Source of the DNA: DASPLH01 sp035627675
GTDB lineage: Bacteria > Acidobacteriota > Terriglobia > Terriglobales > Acidobacteriaceae
Length of the DNA stretch: 14,904 bases
Assembly (NCBI GenBank): GCA_035627675.1
Contig: DASPLH010000259.1
Span: forward strand, 1 to 14,904
Direction: 5' to 3'
Shown here: piece by piece, positions 1 through 7,927 of the stretch
Layout of the letters: every line of letters begins with the position of its first letter
How positions within the stretch are numbered: the first letter of the stretch is position 1
The notes under the pieces: model-generated
Database searches by the model: none
Seen by the model: only the letters and a program-made list of their open reading frames with translations
What the model was told of the DNA's origin: nothing
Program-made: the position numbers and the translations under genes

Positions 1-68
1 CAGGTGAGACCGTGATGGCTGCGGGGCAAGTTGCGCACACGCTATTACGACATATGTCAATCTTCAAG

Positions 69-88
69 CAGAATACTTTCGTAGTCTG
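69..88 (-). other. Small stem-loop downstream of the last operon gene
   Basis: Two 8-nt arms (CAGAATAC and GTAGTCTG on the + strand) pair with one mismatch. In the leftward transcript they enclose a GAAA tetraloop. The hairpin lies about 40 nt after the stop codon of the last small gene of the tad cluster. No U-run follows it, so it is not a classical intrinsic terminator. It may protect the 3' end of the mRNA or be chance. The rest of positions 1-126 shows no convincing gene; a 10-bp perfect palindrome, GACATATGTC, sits at 49-58. Confidence 0.25.
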
Positions 89-126
89 GTGCTAGTACCC
101 CGCTTGCAGTGCGCGTGCGCAGCGCT

Positions 127-279
127 TCATCGTCGCTCGAAAGAATGCGCGAACAGCACGCCTCCGCAGGCCATCACCACGAGAGCGAACGCCGTAACGT
201 AGTCGGCCCCGGACGTAAAGGTTTCCGTCGCGACCAGCGCGGCGATGACGATGAGCGTTCCGGGCAGAATCGTACCCAT
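127..279 (-). CDS. 50-residue two-helix membrane protein at the tail of the tad operon
   Basis: The reading frame starts at the ATG at 279 and ends with TGA at 127-129. A near-ideal Shine-Dalgarno (GGAGG, complement of 286-290) lies 6 nt before the start, and the frame begins 11 nt after the stop of the TonB-domain gene. The protein begins MGTILPGTLIVIAALVA and has two predicted membrane helices (about residues 4-17 and 28-47), joined by a short polar loop with Glu19 and Asp26. The C-terminus is basic (ending FERR), which by the positive-inside rule puts it in the cytoplasm. I do not recognise the family. The strong ribosome-binding site and operon position argue that it is real. Its role is unknown; an accessory membrane peptide of the pilus or TonB system is one possibility. 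It is short enough to be missed by automatic annotation. Confidence 0.65.
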   Translation of the reverse strand: MGTILPGTLIVIAALVATETFTSGADYVTAFALVVMACGGVLFAHSFERR

Positions 280-290
280 GGCTTACCTCC

Positions 291-1937
291 TCAGCGTGCG
301 TTCGGGTTCAAGTGCATGCCGATCAGCACGCTTGCCTCGACGGGTTGATCTCCGTGCAGAACAGGGCGAAAACGCCAGGCGGCGATCGCGCGGGTGAGTT
401 TTGCCGAGAGTTCTGCGGTCATCTGCTGGAGCAAGCGAACCTGCGTTAACCGCCCTGAACGATCCATCAGACAGCCGATGACGATGGGCGTCCCACGCAG
501 TTCCGGTGGTAGTGAAGCTTCCAGCGGCTCGGGAGCCGTCAGGTCAGCGTCGAACGCCTGCCTGGCCGGCCCCGCCTGGCTGAATTCAACAACAGCGGTC
601 CCGATGCCGGTTGCAACGTAAATCGTGTAAACGCGTCCGCGTGGCTCGCTCGCATAAGCCTGGAGCACTCCGCCGGAGCGCGCCGTACCCATGACCATCA
701 CCGCGGGATTCTTGCGCGGGCCAAGGGGCATCTGCTGCTCGGTCGGCGGCATTGCGAAGCTGCCGAGGTACACCTGGCCGCTGCCTCCGGCAGGGCCGCC
801 GGTGATCGTCAATCCCTCGATAACGACGTCGCCGTCGGTCTTGCCCCCGCCCGCGTCCGGACCGTAGGGTGTCGCCCCACCGCGCGCGTCTGCATTCTTG
901 CCTTTCCCCGGGCCTGAGGTTGCGCGTCCCGGCCCTGCACCGGATGGCGCGGCTCCCGGCCCGTCGCCGTTTGAAACGCCGCTTCCCCCTTTGGGTGCCA
1001 TCCCGAGGCCGGGAGTGTCGCCTCCGATCCGGGACATAGCCGTTGATCCGCCCTGCTGCGCCGGCCGCGTCCCGAGCATCCTGCCGGGAGCTTCGGACAG
1101 GATGACTGCGGCGCTGTAGCTGCGGTCCGGCAGAGCCGGAGCAGACGGTCCCACCATACCCGCCGTGACGGCCGGCGCGGAGACGTCGCGCTGTCTGCTC
1201 TTCCCGGATCCCTGTCGCACTGCCATGGGCTCCGGCGCGGCAGGCAGCTTCGGGGCCGGCACGCCCTCCAGGAGATCGCTCACAACCTCCGGGCGCCGAT
1301 TGACGTTCACCAAAGGAACCGAGGCGGATGGCGCATCGCGCCGCAACCGCCGTGATTTGCCGTTAGCCACTGCTATGGGCTGCTCGGCCAGCGCCGGCGT
1401 GAGTTCGCGTCCCTGCGCCAGCAAATCCGCTATTCGCCGCTGGCTCAGTTTCACGTCCGGTGCATTCGCCGGGTCAGGCGAACGGAAAAAGCGCGGCGAC
1501 TTGCCATTGGCCACTTCCATCGGCTGCTCGGCCAACTGCGGCGTGCGTTCGCGAGCGAATGCCACCAGGCCCGCGATCGGCTCCGTCGTGATCGGAAGCT
1601 TCAAACGCGGCGCGTCTACAATCTCGCGGCGAATCTCGTCCTCGCGCGTGACGCGAACGGGCTGAGAAGGGCGAAACAGGTGTCGTCCCCCGGCTACACC
1701 TGAAACGCCCTTCTGAGCACCCTCTGCATCGCCGATGGCGGGCAGCTCTGTAACTGGAACGTAGGTGATGGAATCGTGTTCGGACGCAACCACAACCGGG
1801 CGCAGCTCCACCTGCTGCCTCGGTGAAACGCACAACAACGCCCCAACCACGAGGTGAACCACGGCCGATGCGGCAAACGGCCCGGTGCGGCGCGCCGGTG
1901 CCAGCGGCGTCTCGCGGAAAAGAGTCGCGCCGTTCAT
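291..1937 (-). CDS. TonB C-terminal-domain protein with three internal repeats
   Basis: A 548-residue TonB-family protein. A single N-terminal membrane anchor (about residues 20-38) is followed by a long, probably periplasmic, region. Residues about 119-255 hold three imperfect 48-residue repeats, seen as TPQLAEQPMEVANGKS (132-147), TPALAEQPIAVANGKS (180-195) and a diverged third copy from about 228. A Gly/Pro/Ser-rich low-complexity stretch spans about 303-392. The C-terminus (about 475-545) looks like a TonB-C fold: a segment with GTPIVIGCLMDRSGRL, then a helix and AIAAWRFRPVLHGDQPVEA, the typical W-[RK]-[FY]-x-P motif. TonB proteins couple the proton-motive force to outer-membrane transporters, but the ExbB/ExbD partners are not in the window. 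The start overlaps the stop of the DUF192 gene (ATGA), so translation is probably coupled. A TonB-like protein is not a standard Tad component. It could energise the outer-membrane secretin or act as a periplasm-spanning linker (inference). Confidence 0.75.
   Translation of the reverse strand: MNGATLFRETPLAPARRTGPFAASAVVHLVVGALLCVSPRQQVELRPVVVASEHDSITYVPVTELPAIGDAEGAQKGVSGVAGGRHLFRPSQPVRVTREDEIRREIVDAPRLKLPITTEPIAGLVAFARERTPQLAEQPMEVANGKSPRFFRSPDPANAPDVKLSQRRIADLLAQGRELTPALAEQPIAVANGKSRRLRRDAPSASVPLVNVNRRPEVVSDLLEGVPAPKLPAAPEPMAVRQGSGKSRQRDVSAPAVTAGMVGPSAPALPDRSYSAAVILSEAPGRMLGTRPAQQGGSTAMSRIGGDTPGLGMAPKGGSGVSNGDGPGAAPSGAGPGRATSGPGKGKNADARGGATPYGPDAGGGKTDGDVVIEGLTITGGPAGGSGQVYLGSFAMPPTEQQMPLGPRKNPAVMVMGTARSGGVLQAYASEPRGRVYTIYVATGIGTAVVEFSQAGPARQAFDADLTAPEPLEASLPPELRGTPIVIGCLMDRSGRLTQVRLLQQMTAELSAKLTRAIAAWRFRPVLHGDQPVEASVLIGMHLNPNAR
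1188..1583 (-). repeat. Three tandem 48-codon repeats inside the TonB-domain gene
   Basis: The protein-level repeats at residues about 119-150, 168-199 and 218-250 recur every 48 codons (144 nt). The first two copies are also alike at DNA level: the segments starting at 1357 and 1501 share long stretches such as GGCTGCTCGGCCA. This suggests a fairly recent duplication. The third copy (about 1188-1286) keeps the pattern (DLL, Pro-x-Leu, EPMAV, GKSRQR) but has diverged. The conserved core of the unit is L-A-E-Q-P-[MI]-x-V-A-N-G-K-S followed by basic residues. Confidence 0.8.
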
Positions 1938-2323
1938 GACGCCACCGCCGTCGAGGCCGTCATCGGCTCGTGAATGATTTCGAGCGTATCTCCTACCCGG
2001 GTACCGGTGTCGTACACCGTGTGCGCTGGAAGCTCCAGCACCGACACTGCCTGGGTGAGCATCGGAGCCAGCCGCCAGGGTGCGACATTCTCCTCGATGT
2101 GCACGACTGTGCGCTCGTCATCGAGATAGACGACATCGATCGGAATCCTCATGAACAGCGTGTGGACGCCATGGGATGGCACGATCCAGAGTCCGGCGCC
2201 GGAGCGAAACGTCGCCGCGCCCTGGCCGATGAGCCCGCACAGACGTTTCCAATGAGTGTCTGCCACCCTCAGCTTGCTCACCAGGAACGCCTGTCGCGTG
2301 CGGTTGAATACGTAGCCGTTCAT
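1934..2323 (-). CDS. DUF192 family protein
   Basis: A 129-residue protein made almost entirely of one DUF192 domain. The family hallmarks are visible: RLCGLIG (27-33, the usual R-x-x-GLM/LG motif), GLWIVPSHGVHTLFMRIPID (44-63, the G-x-W-x-x-x-S/C-x-x-x-H-T-x-x-M core) and VLELPAHT (95-102). Unlike many DUF192 proteins it has no signal peptide or lipobox, so it is probably cytoplasmic. The family's biochemical function is unknown. The open frame extends upstream to 2392, but the ATG at 2323 is preferred because it lies 19 nt after the tadC stop, while the upstream extension overlaps tadC and is not family-like. Its stop overlaps the start of the TonB-domain gene (ATGA), linking the two. Position after tadC suggests a role tied to the pilus or its regulation (inference). 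Confidence 0.85.
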   Translation of the reverse strand: MNGYVFNRTRQAFLVSKLRVADTHWKRLCGLIGQGAATFRSGAGLWIVPSHGVHTLFMRIPIDVVYLDDERTVVHIEENVAPWRLAPMLTQAVSVLELPAHTVYDTGTRVGDTLEIIHEPMTASTAVAS

Positions 2324-2342
2324 TGGTTCACCCTTGGCCTTA

Positions 2343-3242
2343 CTACTTACCGGAAAGGATCGGTAGAAGCCCGCGCACGAGCGAAATGACAACCGGGCCC
2401 ATGGTTACGACGAACATCGCCGGGAACACGAAGAACACCAGCGCCGGGATCATCTTGATCGTGGTCTTCGCCGCCGCCTCTTCCGCGCGTTGGCGCCGCT
2501 CGGTCCGCAGCACGTCGGAGTGAACTCTCAGTGCCTGCCCCACGCTGGTTCCGAAACGATCGGTCTGAACCAGCACGGCCACCAGGGAGCGGACATCGTC
2601 CACGCCTGTGCGGTTTGCGAGGTTCCGAAGGGCGTCCGCGCGCGGTATGCCCGCTCGCATCTCCAGGTGCACGATTTGCAGTTCCTGCGAGAGTTGCGGA
2701 TGTGCGTGCTCGATCTCGATGCCGATGCGTTGCAGCGCCTGGTCCAGGCCGAGGCCGGCCTCGACGCTGATGACGGCGAGATCGAGCGCGTCCGGAAGCC
2801 CGAGCCGGATCGACATCTGCCGCAGGCGCACTTTGCGCCGCAGAGCGTACGACGGCGCGAAATAGCCGACGACCGGGGCAACGATGAGGAGCCATATGTT
2901 CTCGTACGCGCCGGTGAGAATGACGGCTACCAGGAAGCCCACCGCAAGCAGCAGTCGGAGTCCCAGGAAGATTGTCAGGTGCGCGGGCTCGCGATAACCG
3001 GCGCGGATCAGCATGAGGGTGGAAGCCGCGATCTTGTCTGCCGATTGCGGCAGCATGCGGCTCAGAGGCCCCATCGCCTGCTCGAGCCGTTCCCGGCTGT
3101 TCTGCTCTTTCGGTTTCGACTGTCCGAGCAGTACGCGCAGGCGCGCGCCCATCGGCGACGCCGGCGTCATCACGGCCGCTCCGAAGCCGAACGCGGCCGT
3201 CGCAATCGCAACGAACAACACAGCAGCAACGATGATTTCCAT
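2343..3242 (-). CDS. tadC: TadC, inner-membrane platform protein of the Tad pilus
   Basis: A 299-residue type II secretion F-domain (T2SSF) protein. The membrane helices are about 3-24, 92-110, 114-132 and 262-285. The cytoplasmic T2SSF domain (about 145-260) contains LPDALDLAVISVEAGLGLDQ (149-168) and a second half with VLVQTDRFGTSVGQALRVHS, both typical of TadB/TadC. In the Tad system TadB and TadC form the inner-membrane platform that transmits the ATPase cycle to pilin polymerisation. The gene starts 2 nt after the tadB stop, so the pair is tightly coupled. It is called TadC rather than TadB because it is the downstream partner and has the motor-proximal ERRQRAEEAAAKTTIKMIPA segment characteristic of TadC. 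Length is normal for the family. Confidence 0.93.
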   Translation of the reverse strand: MEIIVAAVLFVAIATAAFGFGAAVMTPASPMGARLRVLLGQSKPKEQNSRERLEQAMGPLSRMLPQSADKIAASTLMLIRAGYREPAHLTIFLGLRLLLAVGFLVAVILTGAYENIWLLIVAPVVGYFAPSYALRRKVRLRQMSIRLGLPDALDLAVISVEAGLGLDQALQRIGIEIEHAHPQLSQELQIVHLEMRAGIPRADALRNLANRTGVDDVRSLVAVLVQTDRFGTSVGQALRVHSDVLRTERRQRAEEAAAKTTIKMIPALVFFVFPAMFVVTMGPVVISLVRGLLPILSGK

Positions 3243-3244
3243 GG

Positions 3245-4213
3245 CTACACCTTGATGTCGATAATGCGGCGGATGATGAAGAAGCCGGTCAGTTGCAGCA
3301 GCACGGCTCCCGTGACCATTGCCTGCCCGAGCGGGTCGGTGAACATCGGCCGGATGAACTCGGGGTTGCCCAGCATCGAGAGCAGGCCAACCGATGGCGC
3401 CAGCAGCATCAGGATGATGAACGAAAGACGTCCCTGCGCCGTGAAGACGCGCACTTGGCGCAGAATCTTGAAGCGCTCACGGATGACGTACGACAGCTTG
3501 TCCAAAATCTCCGCCAGGTTGCCGCCCGTCTCGCGTTGCAGCAGCACCGTCGTGACGAAGAACTTCACGTCCATGATGGGGACGCGGTCGGCGAAGTTCA
3601 GCAGCGCATCGCGGATCGGCAGCCCGAACCGTTGCTCGTCGAACACCTGCCGGAACTCTCCCGCGACCGGCTCCGGCGCTTCGGCGCCGATCATTTCGAG
3701 CGCGGTCGAGTATGCGTGACCTGCGCGTACGGCGCGCGCCAGCAGGTCGATCGCGTCCGGAAACTGCTGTTCGAATTTCTTGAACCGCTTCGCGCGAAGC
3801 CATCTCACGTACATCAGCGGCGCGACCGCCCCGAGGAACAGCGCAACGAGCACGAGAAGACTGCCGATCTGTAGCAGGTGGGCCGCAAGTCCGGCGACTA
3901 CCGACGCAGCGGCGGACACCAGCAGGAACTTTCCCGGGCGCATCTTCACAGCCGCCTGCGACAGCAACATGCTGAGCGCCACGATGTGCCGGGAGCGCGT
4001 CAACAGTTTGTTCAGCGCCGGGATTTCGCTGAGCAGTTCGTCCCGCAGCAACTCCAGCTCGGAACTGGGATTGCGTGCCTGCGCGCTCTGCAGAGCGGCG
4101 AGACGGCTGCGCAGCAGATCCGCCCTCGCCGACCTCTGTTCCATCAGCGAGAACACGAGGTACAGCGTGGCTATCACCAGCAGGAACGCCGACAATGCGA
4201 TCGTTGTAATCAT
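3245..4213 (-). CDS. tadB: TadB, inner-membrane platform protein of the Tad pilus
   Basis: A 322-residue T2SSF-domain protein. Helices are at about 1-23, 95-113, 117-137, 264-282 and 299-316. The conserved domain (about 148-275) begins with FEQQFPDAIDLLARAVRAGH and includes RETGGNLAEILDKLSYVIRE, a TadB hallmark. The start at 4213 has an excellent Shine-Dalgarno (GGAGG about 6 nt upstream). TadB works with TadC as the membrane scaffold above the CpaF ATPase. Gene order cpaF-tadB-tadC is the canonical core of Tad loci, and the spacing (14 nt from cpaF, 2 nt to tadC) fits co-translation and complex assembly. Confidence 0.93.
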   Translation of the reverse strand: MITTIALSAFLLVIATLYLVFSLMEQRSARADLLRSRLAALQSAQARNPSSELELLRDELLSEIPALNKLLTRSRHIVALSMLLSQAAVKMRPGKFLLVSAAASVVAGLAAHLLQIGSLLVLVALFLGAVAPLMYVRWLRAKRFKKFEQQFPDAIDLLARAVRAGHAYSTALEMIGAEAPEPVAGEFRQVFDEQRFGLPIRDALLNFADRVPIMDVKFFVTTVLLQRETGGNLAEILDKLSYVIRERFKILRQVRVFTAQGRLSFIILMLLAPSVGLLSMLGNPEFIRPMFTDPLGQAMVTGAVLLQLTGFFIIRRIIDIKV

Positions 4214-4227
4214 GATGTTCCTCCGGC

Positions 4228-5520
4228 CTAATTGCTCGCGCGTTCGAAGAGGCCGCTCGGCAACCGGAACCCGGCGGCGATCAACTTGTCCACGAACTTC
4301 GGGCGAATCCCCGTCGGGCGCATCGCTCCCAGCACTTCGCCCTTCGGCGACAATCCCTGCCGTTCGAATACGAAGATGTCCTGCATGGTGATCGTTTCGC
4401 CTTCCATGCCGGTCAGCTCCGAGACGCTTACGATCTTCCGCGTGCCATCCGGAAGCCGGGCAGCCTGCACGATGACGTGAATGGCCGATGCAACCTGCTG
4501 ACGGATAGCACGGTCCGGGATGTTCAGTTGCGCCATCGCCACCATGGTCTCGATGCGGGCCAGGGCGTCGCGCGGGGTGTTCGCGTGGATGGTCGTGAGC
4601 GAACCCTCGTGGCCGGTGTTCATCGCCTGCAACATGTCCACTGCCTCCTCGCCGCGAACCTCGCCAACGATGATGCGGTCAGGGCGCATACGCAGGCTGT
4701 TGATCACCAGCTGCCGCTGCCGCACGGCGCCCTTGCCTTCGATGTTCGGCGGGCGCGTCTCCAGGCGCACCACGTGCTCCTGCTTGAGTTGAAGTTCGGC
4801 GGCGTCTTCGATGGTCACGATGCGTTCGGTGTTCGGGATGTATCCGGACAGCACGTTCAGCAGCGTCGTCTTGCCCGCGCCGGTCCCGCCCGAGATGAGG
4901 ACGTTCAACTTCCCTTTCACCACCGCTTGCAGCAGGATGAGCATCTCCGGCGTGATCGAACCGATGGCGAGCAGGTCGCGGTCGGTGAGCGGATCGCGCC
5001 CGAACCGGCGGATCGAGACACACGCGCCATCGACGGCAAGGGGCGGGATGATCGCGTTCACGCGCGAACCGTCGGGCAGGCGCGCATCGACCATTGGCGA
5101 AGACTCGTCCACTCGACGGCCCACGCGAGAGACGATCCGGTCGATGATCTGCAACAGGTGCGGCTCGTCGCGGAACTTCAGCTCGGTCTTGCTTAGCCGT
5201 CCGGCGCGCTCGATGTAAACCTGGTCATACCGGTTGACGAGGATGTCGGAGATCGTCGGATCGCTCAGCAGGCTTTCCAGCGGTCCGAGCCCGAAGATTT
5301 CGTCCAGCACCTCTCGCGAGAGTTTCTCGCGCTCCGGGAAACTGAGCGGAACAAGCTCGGCCGATATGAGGTTGCGGATTACTCCCAGCACCTCATCGCG
5401 GGCCGAGGGCGTGGGCGTGCGCCCAAGTTTTTCGAGATTCAGCCGGTCCAGCAGCTTGCGGTGCACATCGGACTTGATCTGCTGGTAATCGGTCACGAAC
5501 ACTTGCGGTCCTGTGGACAT
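4228..5520 (-). CDS. cpaF: CpaF/TadA, Tad pilus assembly ATPase
   Basis: A 430-residue secretion ATPase of the GspE/VirB11 superfamily. It hydrolyses ATP in the cytoplasm to drive Flp polymerisation through TadB/TadC. Motifs visible: Walker A GGTGAGKTT (211-219), Asp box TIEDAAELQL (236-245), Walker B IIVGEVRGEE (283-292) and His box TGHEGSLTTIHANT (302-315). The N-terminal region (about 45-175) has the family's typical LGPLESLLSDPTISDILVN segment (78-96). All catalytic residues are present and length is normal for the family. The start at 5520 has GGAG 8 nt upstream. CpaF/TadA ATPases can power both extension and retraction in systems without a dedicated retraction ATPase, and no second ATPase is visible here. 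Confidence 0.97.
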   Translation of the reverse strand: MSTGPQVFVTDYQQIKSDVHRKLLDRLNLEKLGRTPTPSARDEVLGVIRNLISAELVPLSFPEREKLSREVLDEIFGLGPLESLLSDPTISDILVNRYDQVYIERAGRLSKTELKFRDEPHLLQIIDRIVSRVGRRVDESSPMVDARLPDGSRVNAIIPPLAVDGACVSIRRFGRDPLTDRDLLAIGSITPEMLILLQAVVKGKLNVLISGGTGAGKTTLLNVLSGYIPNTERIVTIEDAAELQLKQEHVVRLETRPPNIEGKGAVRQRQLVINSLRMRPDRIIVGEVRGEEAVDMLQAMNTGHEGSLTTIHANTPRDALARIETMVAMAQLNIPDRAIRQQVASAIHVIVQAARLPDGTRKIVSVSELTGMEGETITMQDIFVFERQGLSPKGEVLGAMRPTGIRPKFVDKLIAAGFRLPSGLFERASN

Positions 5521-5544
5521 CCCTGTACTCCGATCTCCTGTCTG

Positions 5545-6714
5545 CTACAGCCCAAAGAAAGAAAACGAACGCGGCTTCTGCGCCTCCACGCCGTTCGACA
5601 AAACCGACGCGAGCATTCCGAAACTGCGGGCAATCTGCGAATGGTTCTGCTGCGCGATGGGCATTCCCTTCTCGATCGCTCCGGTTACAAGTTCGAACTC
5701 GTTCGGGATCTTCGAGATCAGTTTCAGTTGCGTTGCGAGCTCGGCGTCCGACTCGCTGAATCCGGGGATCTTCTTGAAGCGGTTCAGCACGAGTTGCACC
5801 TTGCGGCCCTCCGCCAGCTGTCCCAGGAACGCCTGCACCCGGTTCGCGCTCCACAGCGAGGTGATATCGGGTTGCGCTACGAGGAGGACGCTGTCCGCGA
5901 GGTCGCAGGCCGAACGGGTGATCGAGTCCAGGCGGCTGGAAAGATCGATCACAACCGATTTGTATTGCATGAGCAGCGCATCCAGCAGATGAGCGAGTTC
6001 CGATGCTGTGGCCTCAAGCGCGCCCGGGTCCTGCACGCCCGCCAGCAGATGCACACCGCGCTCGGTGCGTGGCATCAGCCCGTCCAGCAGCGAGTGATCG
6101 ATCCTCTCGACGTTCCGGAGCGCGTCCATCACGTTGAATCCGGAATGCACGTTGAAATGCAGCGCCACGTGTCCGAGCGGCGCGAGGTCGACAATCGCCG
6201 TCCGTCCACCTTGTGAAGCGAGGCTGATGGCAAGGTTCACGGCCACGGTGGTTGCGCCCGAACCGCCCTTCGCATTCAGGACCACGTACGCCTTGCCGCG
6301 TTCCTGCACGACCGAGCGCTTGCGGCGCAGTGACGCCAGGCGGGCAAGGGCTTCCAGCATCGCCGAGGTGCTGACCGGCCGCTCGAGAAATTCCTTCGCG
6401 CCCGCCCGCATTGCCTGGACGATCAGTTGCGGCTGGCGCATGTCGCCGATGGCGAACACGGCGCAATCCGGCAGTTCCGAATGCAGCAGATCGATCGCGC
6501 GCACGCCGGCGCTTGATGACGCATTGACCAGATCGATGAGGACGACGTGTGCGTGTGTCTCCTGGATTCTCCGCAGGCTGACGTCGGTCGCCAGCAGCGG
6601 ATACTCCGCCCATGTGCCCACGGTGTTTGCGACTCCTGTCGCATCCACCGCCATCTGGAGTATCGTGCGGTTTTCCTGGTCGGGCGAAATGATGGCAACT
6701 GCCATTTCAGACAT
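5545..6714 (-). CDS. cpaE: CpaE/TadZ, Tad pilus localisation ATPase-like protein
   Basis: A 389-residue protein with two parts. Residues about 4-125 form a receiver-like (atypical response regulator) domain with VVLIDL (57-62), the position of the phospho-acceptor region, and AMRAGAKEFLERPVS (101-115). Residues about 141-375 form a ParA/MinD-type P-loop domain, with the deviant Walker A KGGSGATT (149-156), IVDLAP (174-179) and VVIDLSS (254-260). The signature Lys149 of the MinD type is kept, but the usual second Lys (KGGxGKTT) is Ala, as often in TadZ/CpaE proteins, so nucleotide turnover may be weak. The family localises the Tad machine, often to the cell pole. It lies between the TadG-like gene and cpaF (24-nt gap). 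The start at 6714 has GGGAG about 10 nt upstream. Confidence 0.93.
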   Translation of the reverse strand: MSEMAVAIISPDQENRTILQMAVDATGVANTVGTWAEYPLLATDVSLRRIQETHAHVVLIDLVNASSSAGVRAIDLLHSELPDCAVFAIGDMRQPQLIVQAMRAGAKEFLERPVSTSAMLEALARLASLRRKRSVVQERGKAYVVLNAKGGSGATTVAVNLAISLASQGGRTAIVDLAPLGHVALHFNVHSGFNVMDALRNVERIDHSLLDGLMPRTERGVHLLAGVQDPGALEATASELAHLLDALLMQYKSVVIDLSSRLDSITRSACDLADSVLLVAQPDITSLWSANRVQAFLGQLAEGRKVQLVLNRFKKIPGFSESDAELATQLKLISKIPNEFELVTGAIEKGMPIAQQNHSQIARSFGMLASVLSNGVEAQKPRSFSFFGL

Positions 6715-6742
6715 GACGACTGCTCTCCCGGGACGAATCGAC

Positions 6743-7927
6743 TCAGTTCTGCGGGTTCTGTATCAGTTGAATGGGAAGTGCCATTGGCCCGGTCGGACCA
6801 TTGCTCACGCCGCCCGGGTCTCCTCCGGACGGACCGCCGTCCTCTGCCGCGCACGAAGTTGCGGAAACGAAGTGCGCACTCGTGTCCCCTCGGTTCGCTC
6901 CGCTCTGAACGACGTTGGAGACGAACATCTGCACGAAGCCGATCACCACGAGCTGCTGCCCGGCCGTGCCCGACGTGATTGGTTGTGCGCAGTCATCCCA
7001 CACTGGAACGGTCACAAGAGCGCGGCTGCTGTCCTTGATGATTCCGCTGGCGATCTCCCGGTACCTGCCCGAGGAGACCCACGCGTCCTGCGGAGGATTG
7101 CCGATCAAGTCGTTGAATCCATCCGTCGTCGGACCGACCATGTTGCCGGTCTTCAGCGGGAAGGAGTTTCCGCATCGGATTGCCGACGAGCCGCCGCAGG
7201 CCGTTACGCAGTTCGCCAAAGTGCAGCGGTAATCCTGTCCTCCGGACCCGAAGTCCAGCGAGTAAAACTGGCCCGGAGCCACCGCCTCGCTCGACCTCGT
7301 TGGACGCAGGATTTTTGACGTGTTCACCTGTGTCGAGTTGAAGTAGTTCTGCGCGAACGCGGTCAATTGCTTGGTGGCCGGATCGAAAAGGAACTGCTGT
7401 TGGTCGCACGCTTCTGTATGCGAGAGATCGCTCAGCACCGTGTTGGGCACGTACACGGGCTTGACACAGCGGGATCCACCGTTGGCCGCGCTGACGGCGC
7501 ACTGCGCCGTGGCCCTTGCTCTCAGCCCCACCGTATTCACGCCGACGGCGGCGGCAAACTTCGTGCGCACCGCGTTGGCGCCCACGCGATTCACGTTCAC
7601 GGTCACACGCCGGTTGGGGAGGTCCACAATGACGTCATCGGCCGTGATCGTTGCCGCCTCTCCGAGCACCTGGTTCGCGCCGGCGGCAGCCACCGCCGCT
7701 TCCTGTGCCGCTCCGGGCTGAACCGCCAGGTTGTTCGTGAACGTGTAGGCGCCGGCCAGTGCGGCGGCGTCGGCCGCATGCTGCGCATGAGTTCGCGCCG
7801 TGTAGATCAGTCCCATGTCGATGGCGAGCGCTGCCAGCGCAAGCAGCGCCGTGATGCTCACCGCGACGGTGATCATCGTGAACCCACGCTGGCCTTTGCT
7901 TCGCATTCCCTGCAACAGCGCTGACAT
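6743..7927 (-). CDS. TadG-like Flp pilus assembly protein, Cys-rich exported region
   Basis: A 394-residue protein with an N-terminal TadE/TadG-like (PF13400-type) segment: a short basic stretch, QRGFTMITVAVSITALLALA and a membrane helix (about 16-38), then YTARTHAQHAADAAALAGA. The remaining 330 residues are probably periplasmic or surface-exposed. They contain nine cysteines, no recognisable von Willebrand A domain and a Gly/Pro-rich end. The Gly15 that precedes the hydrophobic stretch is present, but the Glu at +5 needed by prepilin peptidases is replaced by Thr20, so it is probably a membrane-anchored minor component and not processed as a pilin. The ATG at 7927 is preferred over the adjacent GTG at 7930: GGAGG lies 6 nt upstream and TGATG joins it to the cpaC stop. 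Confidence 0.85.
   Translation of the reverse strand: MSALLQGMRSKGQRGFTMITVAVSITALLALAALAIDMGLIYTARTHAQHAADAAALAGAYTFTNNLAVQPGAAQEAAVAAAGANQVLGEAATITADDVIVDLPNRRVTVNVNRVGANAVRTKFAAAVGVNTVGLRARATAQCAVSAANGGSRCVKPVYVPNTVLSDLSHTEACDQQQFLFDPATKQLTAFAQNYFNSTQVNTSKILRPTRSSEAVAPGQFYSLDFGSGGQDYRCTLANCVTACGGSSAIRCGNSFPLKTGNMVGPTTDGFNDLIGNPPQDAWVSSGRYREIASGIIKDSSRALVTVPVWDDCAQPITSGTAGQQLVVIGFVQMFVSNVVQSGANRGDTSAHFVSATSCAAEDGGPSGGDPGGVSNGPTGPMALPIQLIQNPQN

Noticed and set aside
49..60. TTGACA-like hexamer on the minus strand with the palindrome GACATATGTC as a promoter leading out of the window
   Set aside because: No acceptable -10 element lies at 16-18 nt spacing, so only the palindrome itself can be noted.
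2490..3719. 409-codon plus-strand open frame across tadC and tadB
   Set aside because: It lies antisense to two clear T2SSF-domain genes, and its composition (Arg/His/Gln-rich) is typical of an antisense artefact.
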